DNA of 64,000 bases, from positions 172,622,672-172,686,671 of the forward strand of contig NC_090322.1 of the NCBI RefSeq assembly GCF_040869045.1, read 5' to 3'. Positions 12,053-23,228 of this stretch are shown here, in pieces. The translations under genes were made by a program, and so were the position numbers. The first letter of the stretch is position 1; every line of letters starts with the position of its first letter. Under the pieces are notes generated by a model. That model was not told where the DNA came from, did no database searches, and saw only the letters and a program-made list of their open reading frames with translations. This DNA comes from Eurosta solidaginis (taxonomy: Eukaryota > Arthropoda > Insecta > Diptera > Tephritidae).

Positions 12053-12376
12053 GGATCTACATTTGAAGGCGCTTAGTTAGCTGACATCGCTTACTTAACC
12101 GGTAGATTCTAAAGTAAAAACCAAAACACAAAATATAGGTTAGGTTGAAGTGGCCGGTTCATGAGGAACTCACATAGACTGAATGAGTCCGTAGTGTTAC
12201 CAGAAGTTTGTTTTAACGACCAAGCTGAAAACCCTATCAAGAACCGGGACCTATGTTATAAAAAAACTCAATCCTCTTGACAAATACTAGAAGTTTCCTA
12301 GGACTTAAGCCACTTGTTGCTTCTAGTTCTGACAGCCTTATCACTCCTAATAGCTGGAGCCTTAGCCTGGCAAGCG
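12053..12376. other. LINE 3'-UTR-like remnant, no gene
   Basis: A GGTTAGGTTGAAGTGGC stretch near 12,136 resembles the 3' region of LINE E at about 7,703 in the same orientation. Nothing else is recognised before the hAT terminus. Confidence 0.3.
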
Positions 12377-12718
12377 CAGGGCACGATATTTCTCAGGGGG
12401 CCCGGTATTTCTCGGGGGGCCTGCGATTTAGAGGTACTAAGACATTTTTTTTAATTCAGGAGAGTCTTTAGTTGTTCCATGTGGAAATTTTAAGCCGAAT
12501 TTCAAAAGCAACGAATATTGATAATGATTTTTTGCCTGGTCCCTCGAACAGTGAGGAGACAATAAAAACATCAAACAAAAATATATGTTTACATGAATCC
12601 GAAATCGTAAAGTTTTCGTGGTAACACTGATGAAGGTTCATCTTCAAAAAGCCTTCCAACAATACCACCAACTCTGTATTAAAGTCTAGATTATTTAAAC
12701 GACTTCGATATCGGTACC

Positions 12719-13700
12719 TTGAATATAGAGTTTTTGCGATCTGAAGAAGTCAACGAAATAATTCGTCGAGGTCATCAAAAGTGCCCTGTTATTTTTCCAC
12801 GTGATTGTCATGACGAGGCATTTCCTACCTCGTTGTTAAACAGAATCTTGCCAAATGGAGAGAAAGTGGAGCGTCACTGGTTGGTGTGGAGTGCCAGTAG
12901 CAATGCTTTTTATTGCCTACCATGTCGTTTGTTAAGCACCAATACTTTAAATCGACCTAAAATTTGTTGTCCTGGCGAATATTCGAAATTCCAGGTATGG
13001 GAGAAGCTATACGCTAAACTGCCATCACACGAAAATACTGAAGATCACATTAAATGTTATATTCAATGGCGATCTTTACAAAACCTAATTCGAAAGGAGG
13101 CTACAATTGATACACTTATCAATGAACAGCTAATCACTGAAACTCAAAAGTGGAAAGAAATTTTATATAGAATTTTGGACACTATTTTTTTTTTTCAAAA
13201 AGCGAAAGGATGGACATTTTTTGGGCATCTAAGATCTCATAAGCCATTATGATCCGATACTTAGAGATCATTTGGAGAAAGTTAGGATTTCACAATAGCA
13301 GCACAAACGTTTACAAGTTCACTATCTTTCCCCAGACATTCAGAACGAGTTTATAGAAATCTGTGCAAAGCATGTGAGGGAAACTATATTAGATCAAGGC
13401 AAGAAAGCTAAGTATTTTGCTATTATCGTTGATGCTATGCTTGATGCTAGTCACGTTGACTACGTGCGATTTTGCGCTCACTCCATTTCAATTCGAAAGC
13501 AACAAATTTACAATTCCAGAACAGATTTTGGCTTTCGTGAATTGTAACCAAAAAAACTGCCCAGAAAATCGCTGATCTAATTTGCCATACATGATTGAAG
13601 ATTGTCGTGCACAAGGGTACGATAACGGCGCCAATATGAAAGGAGCTTACAACGGAGCACTACGTCACATTCTCGACAAAAACTCGAATGCTGATTACTC
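12719..13700 (+). pseudogene. hAT transposase, N-terminal part (TTF-type zinc finger, start of catalytic region)
   Basis: The open frame to 13,252 carries the TTF-type zinc finger pattern seen before the catalytic domain in ZMYM1-like hAT proteins (RHWLVWSASSNAFYCLPCR, then H and C in HIKCYIQW). Beyond a stop and frameshifts, later pieces read ETILDQGKKAKYFAIIVDA (catalytic Asp region) up to MKGAYNGALRHILDKNSNAD, where an insertion breaks the gene at about 13,712. Several disabling changes; a dead copy. Confidence 0.75.
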
Positions 13701-13711
13701 GCCTTGTGCAA

Positions 13712-14486
13712 CCCGCAGCTATGATATCGTTTTCTTTTCTGGATAAAGTGTTACGCAAGCGTTGTTGTTCTATTCTAAAAAACAGACAACGCCTTTACGG
13801 GGTATTTCGTTCCTTTGTGAAAATTCTTGCCTGCTCGCAACGCAAAAGCGTTACACTTTTACCCTGTATAAAATGGCGGTGTGGCAGTGCAACTTTGTGA
13901 AACTCTCAATTCGCTCTTAAGTTCCACATATACTCTGTTAATATGAGTGAATTTGGTGAGTTGAAATGTTCTTTGTATGCACTATAAATGTTGACCATTT
14001 TCTGGGGTAGGAGAACTCTATTGTTGTTGTTGTAGCGATAAGGTTGCTCCCCGAAGGCTTTGAGGAGTATTATCTATGTGATGGCCCTTTGCCGGATAGA
14101 GATCCGGTACGCTCCGGTACCACAGCATCATTAAGGTGCTATTCCGACCATCTCGGGAACGATTTATGTGACCACATTAAACCTTCAGGCCATCCCCTCC
14201 CTCTCCATCCCAAGTTCCATGAGGAGCTTGGGGTCGCCAGGGCCTCGTCTGTTAGTGAAACAGGATTCGCCGCGGATAGGTGAGGTTGACAGTTAGGTTT
14301 GGGGAAGCTATATATTGCGCTGGCAACCTGCAGGGTTGCGCTACACAGCCCCTGGAATCTGATATTTTAGTCCCCTCTTACGCATACGACAGGCATACCT
14401 ACCGCGGGTATTGACCCTCTAACCCGATGGGGTAGAGTATTACCATTTACTTAGGCAACAATTTATTTCAGAAAAGAAAACGCTAT
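13712..14486. mobile_element. TIR element inserted in the hAT gene, carrying a SINE
   Basis: The hAT reading breaks near 13,712 and resumes near 14,487. Near the two ends the sequences CGTTTTCTTTTCTG and CAGAAAAGAAAACG form inverted repeats. Inside, GTGTTACGCAAGCGTT and GCAAAAGCGTTACAC are also inverted. The exact target duplication is uncertain. No ORF of its own. Confidence 0.5.
14021..14432 (-). mobile_element. (CAA)n-tailed SINE, near full length, reverse orientation
   Basis: (TTG)n at 14,021 is the tail in reverse. The body then runs to CCCGATGGGG at about 14,430 and matches the copies at 33,596 and 61,375. It contains the CTCCCCGAAGGC hairpin region next to the tail. Confidence 0.7.
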
Positions 14487-15474
14487 CAATTTATGTGGTG
14501 TTGATGCTGCAGAATGTTGTACGGCTGCAATTATTTTCTTCGGCAGCACTCCACAACGATGTGACATCCTCAAAAAAATGTACCTAGCTCTCTTCATAGT
14601 CTTTCAGCCAAAAGCCAAATTTGACTGCGCAAGCATACGGCGATGTTACCGGCATTATCAAGTACATCAACAAGTTCGAATGTATCTTACTGTCCTCAAT
14701 TTGGTTCAAAACCCTACCATTAATGAAAGAAGCGTGGTCCTCCAAGTGAGAGACGCCACCACAGATGTTGATTTGAAGTTGATCAGGAACCAATGGGAAA
14801 CAATTTTAAACGAATGCAAAACAGTTGCTATTCAATTGAACATCTCGCCAAAGTTTCCGGACATTCGAAAGAGAAAACCCAAAAGGCGTTCTGAAGATAA
14901 TTTAAATGAGATGATTACGGATGATTCAGTCTGATTTCAAAAACAATACATTCTTGGTGATCGTTGATTCGGTAATCACTGGCATTACTGAACGATTTGC
15001 AGCTATGAGAAATTTGAACGAAACGTTTTCCTTTTTGTGGCAATTTAAAACTTGGATGAAACTACGGTTCGGGCGAGCGCAGCAAAATTTGTCGAAAAAT
15101 ACAAGTCGGATATTTCTCAAAGCTTAGAATGTGAAATAGTTCACTTGAAACACATTTACGAAGCAAGTTTTGATAAAGGTCTGTCACCATTGGAATTGCT
15201 AATGCCGTCTATTTTCAAAATATGTATACAATTTTCCCCCAACTTTTGTATTGGTTTACGTACCTTTTGCACTTTACCTGTCACTGTATCTAGTGCAGAA
15301 CGTTCCTTCAGCGTTCTTTCAAGAATGAAAGACTTTCATAGATCGTGTTCATCTAAAGAGCGAGTTTTAGGACTTGCCACGCTTTGTGTTGCATCCGTTT
15401 TGGCAAGACAGTTAAATTTTGATATTATTATAAAAAATTTTGCAGCGAAAAAAGCAAGTAAAGCTACTCTTTGA
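14487..15474 (+). pseudogene. hAT transposase, C-terminal part with dimerisation domain
   Basis: Resumes with NLCGVDAAECC, continues in frame 14,578-14,934, shifts frame, and ends in 15,052-15,474. The last part holds the hAT dimerisation signature (PVTVSSAERSFSVLSRMK and SKERVLGLATLCV). At least two frameshifts separate it from the N-terminal part. The catalytic Glu region is in the poorly aligned middle. Confidence 0.75.
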
Positions 15475-15838
15475 TATCCGAACATTCTATATTGAATAAT
15501 TAAAATTTATAATCATAATTAAATTTATCAGAAATGTATGAAAATGTTACCAAATAACTAGAAAAGATTATTTGAAATAATATGTAGCTGTTAAAAGAGA
15601 ATTTTATTTCTACGTTACAATAAAATAAAACAAATAATAAATTTTCTGTGTTAATTTTATTGTCAGCTCTTAGCCAAAAATCATTTAGTTGATGTGGCAA
15701 AAAATTTTTTTTTTGTAATCCATCAATTTATGAATGAAACGTCATTAATTCACGCTAATCAAATGTATTAGTGGATTTTTTATAAGGGGCCCGTAAATTT
15801 TTTTAGTCCCGGGCCCGGATTTTCTCTCTACGGCCCTG

Positions 15839-16136
15839 GTTCGAAGACGCCAGAGGGGATTGAAGCCAGAGTCTCCGGACCCAGAGCCAAAATATCAGTA
15901 CCTCTAAAAGCACATACGAGCAGCTTTCAAGCGGAAGTATTCGCCATATGTTGGTGCGCTAAGCTGATACTCCAATGAAACAATTGCCATACTCAGTCAG
16001 ACAGTCAGGCCCCACTAAAGGCAATTGTGGCGTTCGAAATAAAGTCAGCACTGGTGCTTGGGTACACATCGTAGTACTGTTGCACTGGGTCCCAGGCCAC
16101 AAGGGAGTACAGGGTAATGAGCAAGCGGACTCTACT
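15839..16136 (+). pseudogene. LINE C, RNase H domain
   Basis: Starts GSKTPEGIEA (RNase H first Asp region). Continues through SSFQAEVFAI (Glu region) and, after a frame change, WVPGHKGVQGNEQAD (His/Asp region). This is the RNase H of an I-superfamily LINE. It stops abruptly at about 16,136, where LINE A sequence begins; the C-terminal part reappears at about 16,600. Confidence 0.7.
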
Positions 16137-16595
16137 GTTTAGTTTGTTGCGTCCCTCCCACAAATTATCATCCTCCCAGCAGATCCATGCAGCGGGTCTG
16201 CGCCATACTCTCCTCCTCCGGGAAGGTATCGAACCCAATCCGTGTCCTTCTCCTGACCCCGGTCATGAGAAATGGTTTTGCTGCGTTTGCCGGAAAATAA
16301 TCTTTTTAGGACGGTCATACTCTTGTCAGTGTGTCACGTGCAAGGGATGGTTGCATCGGACAGGTTGCTCTGGGCTTGATCGCAAAACCCGACGTCCTCG
16401 TAACTTTTACAAATCTTTTGTGGCTTCTTTTTGTTCACGCCCTCATTACATTATGAGAAAATACGGCACCTGAGAACACAGCCGGTTGAAGCTGAAAAAC
16501 ACAAGCAGGTCCTGAGTGAACTCCACAAACAGGCGTCGGACCTCTATGCCAGGAATTGCCCGGTGAATCCTGTACTCAAAGAAAAAAACTAGCAG
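16137..16595 (+). pseudogene. Internally deleted LINE A: PHD-finger ORF start fused to the ORF2 C-terminal region
   Basis: The frame 16,117-16,473 reads LLLREGIEPNPCP, a degenerate 2A-like motif. A Cys/His-rich PHD-like finger follows (CCVCRK, CVTCKGWLH, C in GCSG). At about 16,443 it jumps to the region HLRTQP...KHKQVLSELHKQASDLYA, which in other copies belongs to the ORF2 C-terminus. Most of the element (endonuclease, RT) is missing. The copy sits inside LINE C, between its RNase H and C-terminal region. Confidence 0.6.
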
Positions 16596-16599
16596 AGTA

Positions 16600-17095
16600 G
16601 GAACGCGAGCTGTTCGTGTCAGTTGGCTCACAGGGGCATTTATTAGGAGAAGGGGGGGGGGGGGGGGGGTAAGAGAGAAGAACACTGGAGCAATACGCCA
16701 GGTTTGAGACAATCTAGGTTACTGTTAGGAAGTTATAGCACAAGTCGCTACAGGGCAATAATAGACCTATCGAAAGATAACCGAAGAATCCCAAGAGCTA
16801 TTCTTACAGGGCATTATAGGCCCAGCAGCCGTATGCAGAAAGTGGGCATACTATCGCATAACACATGCCGATTTTGTGATCGATCAGCAGACGGCGGACC
16901 ATATCCTCCAAGAATACGAAGCAATCTCAAAACGTAGGGCTAAGTTTATGGGCTCACCATGGCCAGTGCATTCCCATATTTAATCCCTCAAGCCAAGAAC
17001 TCTGCTAGGGTTCATCAAAGAAGTCGGCTACGATGAGGTGCTGTGAAGGAGATGTGCAAGTCAGTGTGCAACCCTCAATAAATTATCTATCTACG
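16600..17095 (+). pseudogene. LINE C, C-terminal region and 3' UTR
   Basis: Contains VSWLTGAFIRR, then a run of about 17 G (16,652-16,668), then HWSNTPGLRQS and SYSTSRYRAIIDLSKDN, then a knuckle-like CRFCDRSA. The frame shifts in several places. Ends around CCCTCAATAAATTATCTATC. The same block recurs at 28,401-28,875 and (minus) 54,530-54,757. Confidence 0.65.
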
Positions 17096-17175
17096 TTCCG
17101 GTAACAAGCACCATTGAGGTACTAACCCGACCATCTCCGGACCTATTGATATGACTACATTGAACCTTCTAGGGA

Positions 17176-17610
17176 TTGAATATTAATAATGAACGCAAAG
17201 CGAAAGTCTGCTAAAATTTACCATTCTCCATGGAATGCTACATATATAATTCCCACGTTTCGATTCCGTAATGAAAAGAGCAAAATTTACTAAAATTTTA
17301 ACTGGTTGTGGGTAAGGTGTTGAGGTCCTCTCTTAACGCAATGTAATGGCAACGGCGACGCAGGGAAAATAATAAAAATCCTATAAATCTACTGATCATA
17401 ATTAATTAATCTCTCCCTTTCTATGCAGTTGTATGCATACATACATATGGGTTTTGTTCTCCAAACGCTATTTAAAGAAATCAATTGGTATTTACATGAA
17501 CTCTTTGGTATTTGCCTTCTTCAGTTGATTATCAACAAAAGCATGACAAATTATCACTAACAAATTCATACATGTTGTTTATATATTTAATATGGTAGGC
17601 AATTTACTTA
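17176..17610. repeat. Spacer duplicated with 29,244-29,732
   Basis: About 430 bp almost identical to the block at 29.25-29.73 kb. It is probably the intron downstream of the succinyl-CoA ligase exon (reverse orientation), because it directly follows that exon's splice donor in both copies. A short SINE piece (17,096-17,175) precedes it. No exon recognised. Confidence 0.5.
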
Positions 17611-17840
17611 CCCTTCGATGCGATGATCCTGGACAATCGGGCCTAGCTAGACGAGATTTATTTTGCTTTAACATAGCGTGCTTAACGCGAACCATATCAT
17701 GTTAGGGCACAATTTCGATTATGCAACCAATCAAAGAAATGTCGTGCTTGTAATACTGCTATGATAGCAGCAGCAGCTCCCGGTGGCGGCACATAAACAA
17801 CAGTTGCATGCGGATCAGTTGCATTTTTTGCTTCGGCTAC
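17611..17840 (-). pseudogene. Succinyl-CoA ligase alpha fragment, copy 1 (one exon)
   Basis: On the minus strand an exon flanked by an acceptor (…TTGAATAG) and a donor (GGTAAGT) reads [20 protein letters not shown] then GAAAAI, matching the CoA/phosphate-binding part of the succinyl-CoA synthetase alpha subunit (SUCLG1/Scsalpha). It is ruined by frameshifts after AAAAII. It carries the nonsense codon TAA where the family has Gln (…P-stop-HD), also found in the two other copies. The upstream exon is cut off by the Harbinger sequence at 17,898. Confidence 0.8.
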
Positions 17841-18751
17841 CTATTCAATTTTAATTCACATTACATTATCTACTATTGCAATTTTTAATCAAAACTTTCC
17901 AACTCCATAAATAATGCCGCGGCTATTGATTCCATTATAATAGACAGCTATAATTTGTGTCTGTTCGTTGGGTCCAGTTATAGGCTAAAGCAAGCTGTTG
18001 GCGTAGAGGAAGGTGAAGCGAAAACGTAAACAATCCTTGCGGAAAGAATAAATAAACCTTTATAAAGTATTTTAAGCCAGTGCAATGAAATTAGCATCCT
18101 TAAAATTCAGAAAATGTCAACTATATTCGTGCAGGAATCCGTTTTAACAAAACTTGGTGGCCATGGCAGGGAATTGGCCAAAAGAACGACAAAAACACAC
18201 TTACAAATTATGAAAGCACTTCACTCAAAAAAATATAACACTGCGGCAATATATTCTATTGCTTTTTTTGTACAAAATGGCGTGGATAATAAAATATAAA
18301 CGTTTTTCAGTGTTTTTTACAAATTTTCTTTCATTTATTTTGTTCCAATGTTCACACATTCCGTACCAACAGCTGATTTCGAAAAATCATTTGCTCTTCC
18401 TCTTCTCTTTACGATTCCGTCGTAATGCAGAATTCCAAACTTCGATTGAAGCGGAGCGTAGAACGGGAACGTAATCGAAATGCAGAATAGGGGTGGGTAT
18501 TCTGTGTTCCAATCTCTTTCGATCCAACTTCGAATCGTTCGATTTTATGTATTCTGCATTTCGATCGTAGTTCTGTTTTTCTAAGTTGCAAATTTGTTGG
18601 CGGAAAAATATTTTATTTTTATTTTTTTTTATTAATTTATAACAGAATTTTAACGAAAATGTAAGTAAAACTTGTTAAGAAACGTTAAAGGCTTGATGAT
18701 TATTGTTTTTTATATGTTTCCAGGTCAAAAACAACATGTCGATGTCGAAGT

Positions 18752-19007
18752 CCTTGGACGCATTTGCCCCGCAAAAGTATCTAACACATACTTGAAAGCA
18801 TCCTTATTAAGTCGAAAATTTTTTTTAACCTAAATAAGAAAATAAGTCATTAAACTTTGCCACTTTTAAGTTAAATTTTTTACAGTCGTCACTCATCTCA
18901 AATGAATTATACAAATCTCGCAATATTTGCCTTTCCATTCTCGCCTGACCATTTTCGTATGCGTTGCTTTCCAACTTCACAAATAATGCCGCGGCTATTG
19001 ATTCCAT
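18752..19007 (-). pseudogene. Harbinger transposase relic (inner element)
   Basis: A minus-strand frame from ATG at 19,007 reads MESIAAALF...MERQILRDLYNSFEMSDDC, resembling the N-terminal lead of PIF/Harbinger transposases (…RD..NPFE-S-D…). After a small frame change it reads LNKDAFKYVLDTFAGQ. The catalytic DDE domain is absent. This is the main evidence that the TATTCTGCATTTCGA-ended family belongs to PIF/Harbinger. Confidence 0.6.
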
Positions 19008-19467
19008 TATAATAGACAGCTATAATTTGTGTCTGTTCGTTGGGTCCAGTTATATGCCAAAGCAAGCTGCCGGAGTAGATGAAGTTGAAGCGAAAACGTA
19101 AACAATCCAGGCGGAAAGAATAAATAAATCAAAGTATTTTAGGTCACTGCAATGAAATTAGCATCCATAAAATTACAACTATATTCGTGCAGGAATCCGT
19201 TTTAACAAAACTTGGTGGCCACGGCAGGGAATTGGCCAAAAGAACGACAAAAAAACACTTACAATTATGAAAGCACTTCACTCAAAAAATATAACACTGC
19301 GGCAATATATTCTATTCCTTTTTTTTTTGTACAAAATGGCTATAAACGTTTTTCAGTGTTTTTTTACAAATTTTCTTTAATTTATTTTGTTCCAATGTTT
19401 ACACATACAAACAGCTGATTTCGAAAAATCATTTGCTCTTCCTCTTGTCGTTACGATTCCGTCGTAA

Positions 19468-19692
19468 AGCTGCAGACATTGGTGCTTTATAGGTAACCGT
19501 ATCGGTAACCTTATAACAGCTGATTCGACCAAGCTTATGAGAATCAATGCAATCGATTATTGGTGCCGCTAAGGTCGTAACCGTATCGTAGCCAACCAAT
19601 TGGGTTTTGGTTTACCGTCGTAACGATAAACAGCTGATTACGTTAGGGATACGGATACAACGATACGACATACGGCACCAATGACTCCGGCT
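19468..19692. mobile_element. 225-bp MITE, copy 1 (TSD TAA)
   Basis: The ends AGCTGCAGACATTGGTGC and GCACCAATGACTCCGGCT are imperfect inverted repeats. Flanks are TAA on both sides (19,465-19,467; 19,693-19,695). The empty site TCGTAATGCAG is seen at 25,833 and 18,421. Same family and length as 44,227-44,451. Confidence 0.85.
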
Positions 19693-20054
19693 TAATGCAG
19701 AATACCCAACTTCGATTTAAGCGGAGCGTAGAGCGGGAACGTAATCGAAATGCATAATAGGGGTGAATAAGTCATTAAACTTTACCACTTTTAAGTTAAA
19801 TTTCTTACAATTCGGCACTCATCTCAAATGGATTACACAAATCTCGCAATATTTGCGTTTCCATTCTCGCCTGGCCATTTTCGTATGCGTTGCTTTCCAA
19901 CACCACAAATAATGCCGCGGCTATTAATTCCATTATAATAGACAGCTATAATTTGTGTCTGTTCGTTGGGTCCAGTTATATGCCAAAGCAAGCTGCCGCA
20001 GTAGAGGAAGTTGAAGCGAAAACGTAAACAATCCTTGCGGAAAGAATATAAATC

Positions 20055-23000
20055 TGTTACGGTCTGCTGCTACGGTCTACGGCTACGATCCACTTGGGAG
20101 CGTGTTCACGCGAACACACCTAGCGATGTGGCGAAAGTTTCGATAAAAAGATATCGAAAAAACAAGAAAAAGACAGACCGGCCATCACTACGAAAAAAAA
20201 TCGGCCCTTTTGAAGATTGAGTTTCCGCCGTATACACATAAGGAAAGAAAAAATTTGGTAAGAAAAACTAAATCAAGAAAAATCGCCGAGTTGCCGGCCA
20301 AATCGACACTAAATTAGATGATGGTGGTAAAACGTATTCACCGATGGTGTTTTTAAATGATTATTGGGACTTACAACGTGAACATTTTCCCATCAATGAA
20401 ATAACGCCAGAATTAGATCTGCATTTTAACCTATCAACCATTAGGCATGTTCAAGTGGCAATTGTATGCTGCGCAGAAATAAAAAAAAAAAGGGGGGAAT
20501 TGGGTGGTAATATATCTTAACCTAGGAGGACACTACAACCGGCGTAAAGACCAGCATGAAGCTTTATCGCCACCTGGGTCTTTTGTTCACCTCGGACCAC
20601 CGCGCCAACCACCACCAACGGTCCCTACTATTACCACGGGCATCACCATCGGTAGTACCTCCCCCAACTCCTTCATAAGCGCAACCACGAGCGCAACAAC
20701 CATCAGACGTACCGCCACACCAGTTGCAACGCACGTAGCGGGGCCACGTACATAGGCTTGAGGCCATTAAGGTTAACACCAACAACAGGCGGTTCCACCG
20801 ACCCCAAGACTAGCGCACCTTTATTAACTGCGCTCATACCGGCAATAATACCAGCTGCATCCTTACTAGCCGCGCTCATGCCGGCAATAACACTACTAGC
20901 GCATCTTTATTAACTGCGTCCATACCGGCACTAACACTACTAGCGCAACCCTTACCAACTACGACCAGATTGGGCTACAATAAACCTGCTACAATGACAA
21001 TCACAGGACAGCGAATATAGGCCTGCGGGCATTCCAATTGCGATAACGAACATCAGCGGTTAAAGCGGTGAGTTCGTTCCACTACTGAACTAAAATTATG
21101 TATTTGTAGCCTTAACCTTTTTTTTTAAATTATATTTTTGACTCCGCAACATTATATAATGTTAATGTAACCACAACTAAATTAAAAGTGAATTGTTTAT
21201 ATAAAACACAAAGACCAATGTGTTAAATACCTTTGCACTGTAAATAGGATTGCAATTTGGTAGAAAAATGGAAAAATGAATTCCCTGTAGTTAAAGGCAC
21301 TAATATTAAAAAAGCATAAAAACAACTCAAGATTGATAGTAATGTAAAGTTTATGTCCTATAACTAAAAACCACGAAGATCAATTTAACGTAACTATTTA
21401 GTGTTGCAAAAAAGGGTATAAAGCTAATTAAAAAGAGAAAAAAAAACCATATTCGAGTATATATCTATGTAATGTTTAAATCATAGTAAATTGCCTTTTT
21501 TCTACAAGAAAAAATTTTAACCAACAAAAAAACAAAGCATATTTGAATGGTCATGGGTGTGCAATTTATACTGCCTGTGGAACAAAGAAAAAGGTGTTTC
21601 AGGCATTAAAATCTGCTTTGCGTTGTGGTAAAATTTTACTAATACATTTTTTTTATTGATGCCATCGTGGCGAATATGATTTTGGTGTGAGCAAAAGTGT
21701 TGATATTGTTTCGGTAAGGAATAAAGTTTTATTGGTAATTCAAGCTCAGTTGCATTATCAGTAAAATGCATTAACTCTATATTAAGAGACGCAAATAACA
21801 AGTAATGGGGGTTGGCTTGCGTTAGCAAAACAAAACTTTTTGTTGTATACATTTTTTTTTTGGGTGCCTGAGTCGAACTAAACCCGAAACAATACCAACC
21901 CTAACACTTACTTGTAAAACAGTTTACGTTTCACTTGAACAAGTAAAACGATTTCAGTAATTGTACTATAAGTTTAAAAGTTTCATGTTTTACCTGAACA
22001 GGTGAATGACTTCGGTAATTTTTCCATGAAGCTAAAAGCTTACGTTTTGCTTGAGCTTGTGAAACAATATTTTTTGAGGGGTAGGATTTACCCCAAGTTT
22101 AGTCCTAGTTGCGTTTATGACTAATTTCTCAGCGCATAGTACATATTACTGTCATTATACTATGTGTAATACCGAATTGATGTTTAGTTAAACTCAAAGT
22201 AATTTTAATACAACAACTATTAATTTTGTAAGGGGGCCCCAATTAGCAGAGTTGTATCCAAACTGTACAGCCCTAAGATAGATTTGTAAAAAAAAAAAGA
22301 AAAAAGGGCATTTGACCAAAGTTCTACAAAAAAAAAAGATTTTCTTTCATTACACATATAGTATATTTTTATTTTAGTACATATATAGCCTTTTTGATTG
22401 CTATAAAATTTTTTTCAAAAAAATTTGTTTATAAGCTTAAATAGGTTCCAAAACCCTTGTAGTAAGAAGTAAGAGAAAACAAAAGATAAATCTGAGCATT
22501 GAATAAATTTGTTGACAATATGGGAATGCTGACTTCTTTACTTGTTTAGAAGGCACTTAGGGCACACAGGTAAGGGGCCACCGAAAAACAGGTGCGTCGG
22601 TGGCCATGGTTATTGAGGGAGGGACAACCACCGGGCGTCGCAACACCACCCGCGGCGCCCCCTATATATATTGGGCCCTTTATGTTTATTTTCCCTTTGG
22701 ATATTTTATTTTAATTTCAGCAGTTTTTTTGAGTTTGGTTTTTAGAGTTAGTAACCGGTCATGTCCGGTTCGGTAATTTTTTTTTGCGCCAGTTTTTTTT
22801 TTAATTTTAGATTTTTGAATTTTTTTGAATGTTAACGGTCTGTTGTTTTAGTTTGAATTATAAGCGTTTTGAGTCGGTCTCTGCGCTTCTGTCAGTTTGT
22901 TTTGAATTCGACAGCTGCTCGTTTTGATAGGCATGATAGGAACTTTTTTCTGTTTATGGCGCAGGAACAGTAAGGTTGGCAAGGACCCGCCCCAGCCGAC

Positions 23001-23079
23001 AATGACTAGCCACTGTGCACCAACACATCATGCCGACCGCCTTCCTTACTGCTTCCATAGTAAATGTGTTTCCATAACA
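20055..23079 (+). repeat. Solo LTR of the gypsy family (3,025 bp, TSD AATC)
   Basis: Begins TGTTACGG and ends CCATAACA. It is flanked by AATC at 20,051-20,054 and 23,080-23,083, inside Harbinger DNA whose uninterrupted form is at about 18,047-18,085. There is no internal region, so two LTRs have recombined. It matches the LTR at 3,081-6,034 at both ends. A small ORF at 20,504-20,755 (Pro/Thr-rich) is not shared with the other LTR and is not taken as a gene. Confidence 0.85.
20814..20960. repeat. Minisatellite, unit about 44 bp, just over three copies
   Basis: The repeated unit includes TTATTAACTGCG, TACCGGCA and AACACTACTAGCGC with small changes. It lies in the diverged middle of the solo LTR and is not found in the LTR at 3,081. 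Confidence 0.7.
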
Positions 23080-23228
23080 AATCTTCATAAAATATTTCAG
23101 GCCACTGCAATGAAATTAGCATCCATAAAATTCAGAAAATGTCAACTATATTCGTGCAGGAATCCGTTTTAACAAAACTTGGTGGCCACGGCAGGGAATT
23201 GGAAAAAAGGACGACAAAAACAGACTTA

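Larger units (their letters stand above)
12377..15838 (+). mobile_element. hAT-superfamily DNA transposon (ZMYM-like), decayed
   Basis: The termini CAGGGCACG... (12,377) and ...CGGCCCTG (15,838) form the CAGGG-type inverted ends of hAT elements, with GGGCCCGG sub-motifs near both ends. The body contains a broken hAT transposase and one large insertion. No matching 8-bp target duplication is visible, so one flank may have changed. Confidence 0.7.
10211..18495. mobile_element. Third-level Harbinger element (TSD GGT), itself filled with 7.6 kb of other TEs
   Basis: Left TIR CAGCGCTATTCTGCATTTCG at 10,211; right TIR ending CAGAATAGGGGTG at 18,495. Flanks GGT (10,208-10,210; 18,496-18,498). Excision rebuilds CAATTTTGGTATTCTG as in the copies at 8,602 and 25,200. 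Its own sequence is about 10,211-10,329 and 17,898-18,495. In between lie repeat Z, SINE pieces, a hAT element, LINE A and C remnants and a succinyl-CoA ligase fragment. Confidence 0.8.
10154..19765. mobile_element. Second-level Harbinger element nested in the outer one (TSD AAT)
   Basis: Left TIR CAGCCTTATTCTG at 10,154; right TIR ending AATAGGGGTG at 19,765. AAT flanks at 10,151-10,153 and 19,766-19,768. Removing it rebuilds the outer sequence AAATAAGAAAATAAGTC, exactly the sequence seen uninterrupted inside this same inner element at about 18,832. Its own DNA is 10,154-10,210 and 18,496-19,765. The latter holds a decayed transposase N-terminus and a 225-bp MITE. Confidence 0.8.

Noticed and set aside
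16117..16473. ORF considered as a host PHD-finger protein
   Set aside because: It joins directly to a LINE A C-terminal region and lies inside LINE C; the finger follows a 2A-like motif known from LINE ORFs.
20504..20755. Pro/Thr-rich ORF in the solo LTR
   Set aside because: Absent from the other LTR copy and next to a minisatellite; most likely chance.
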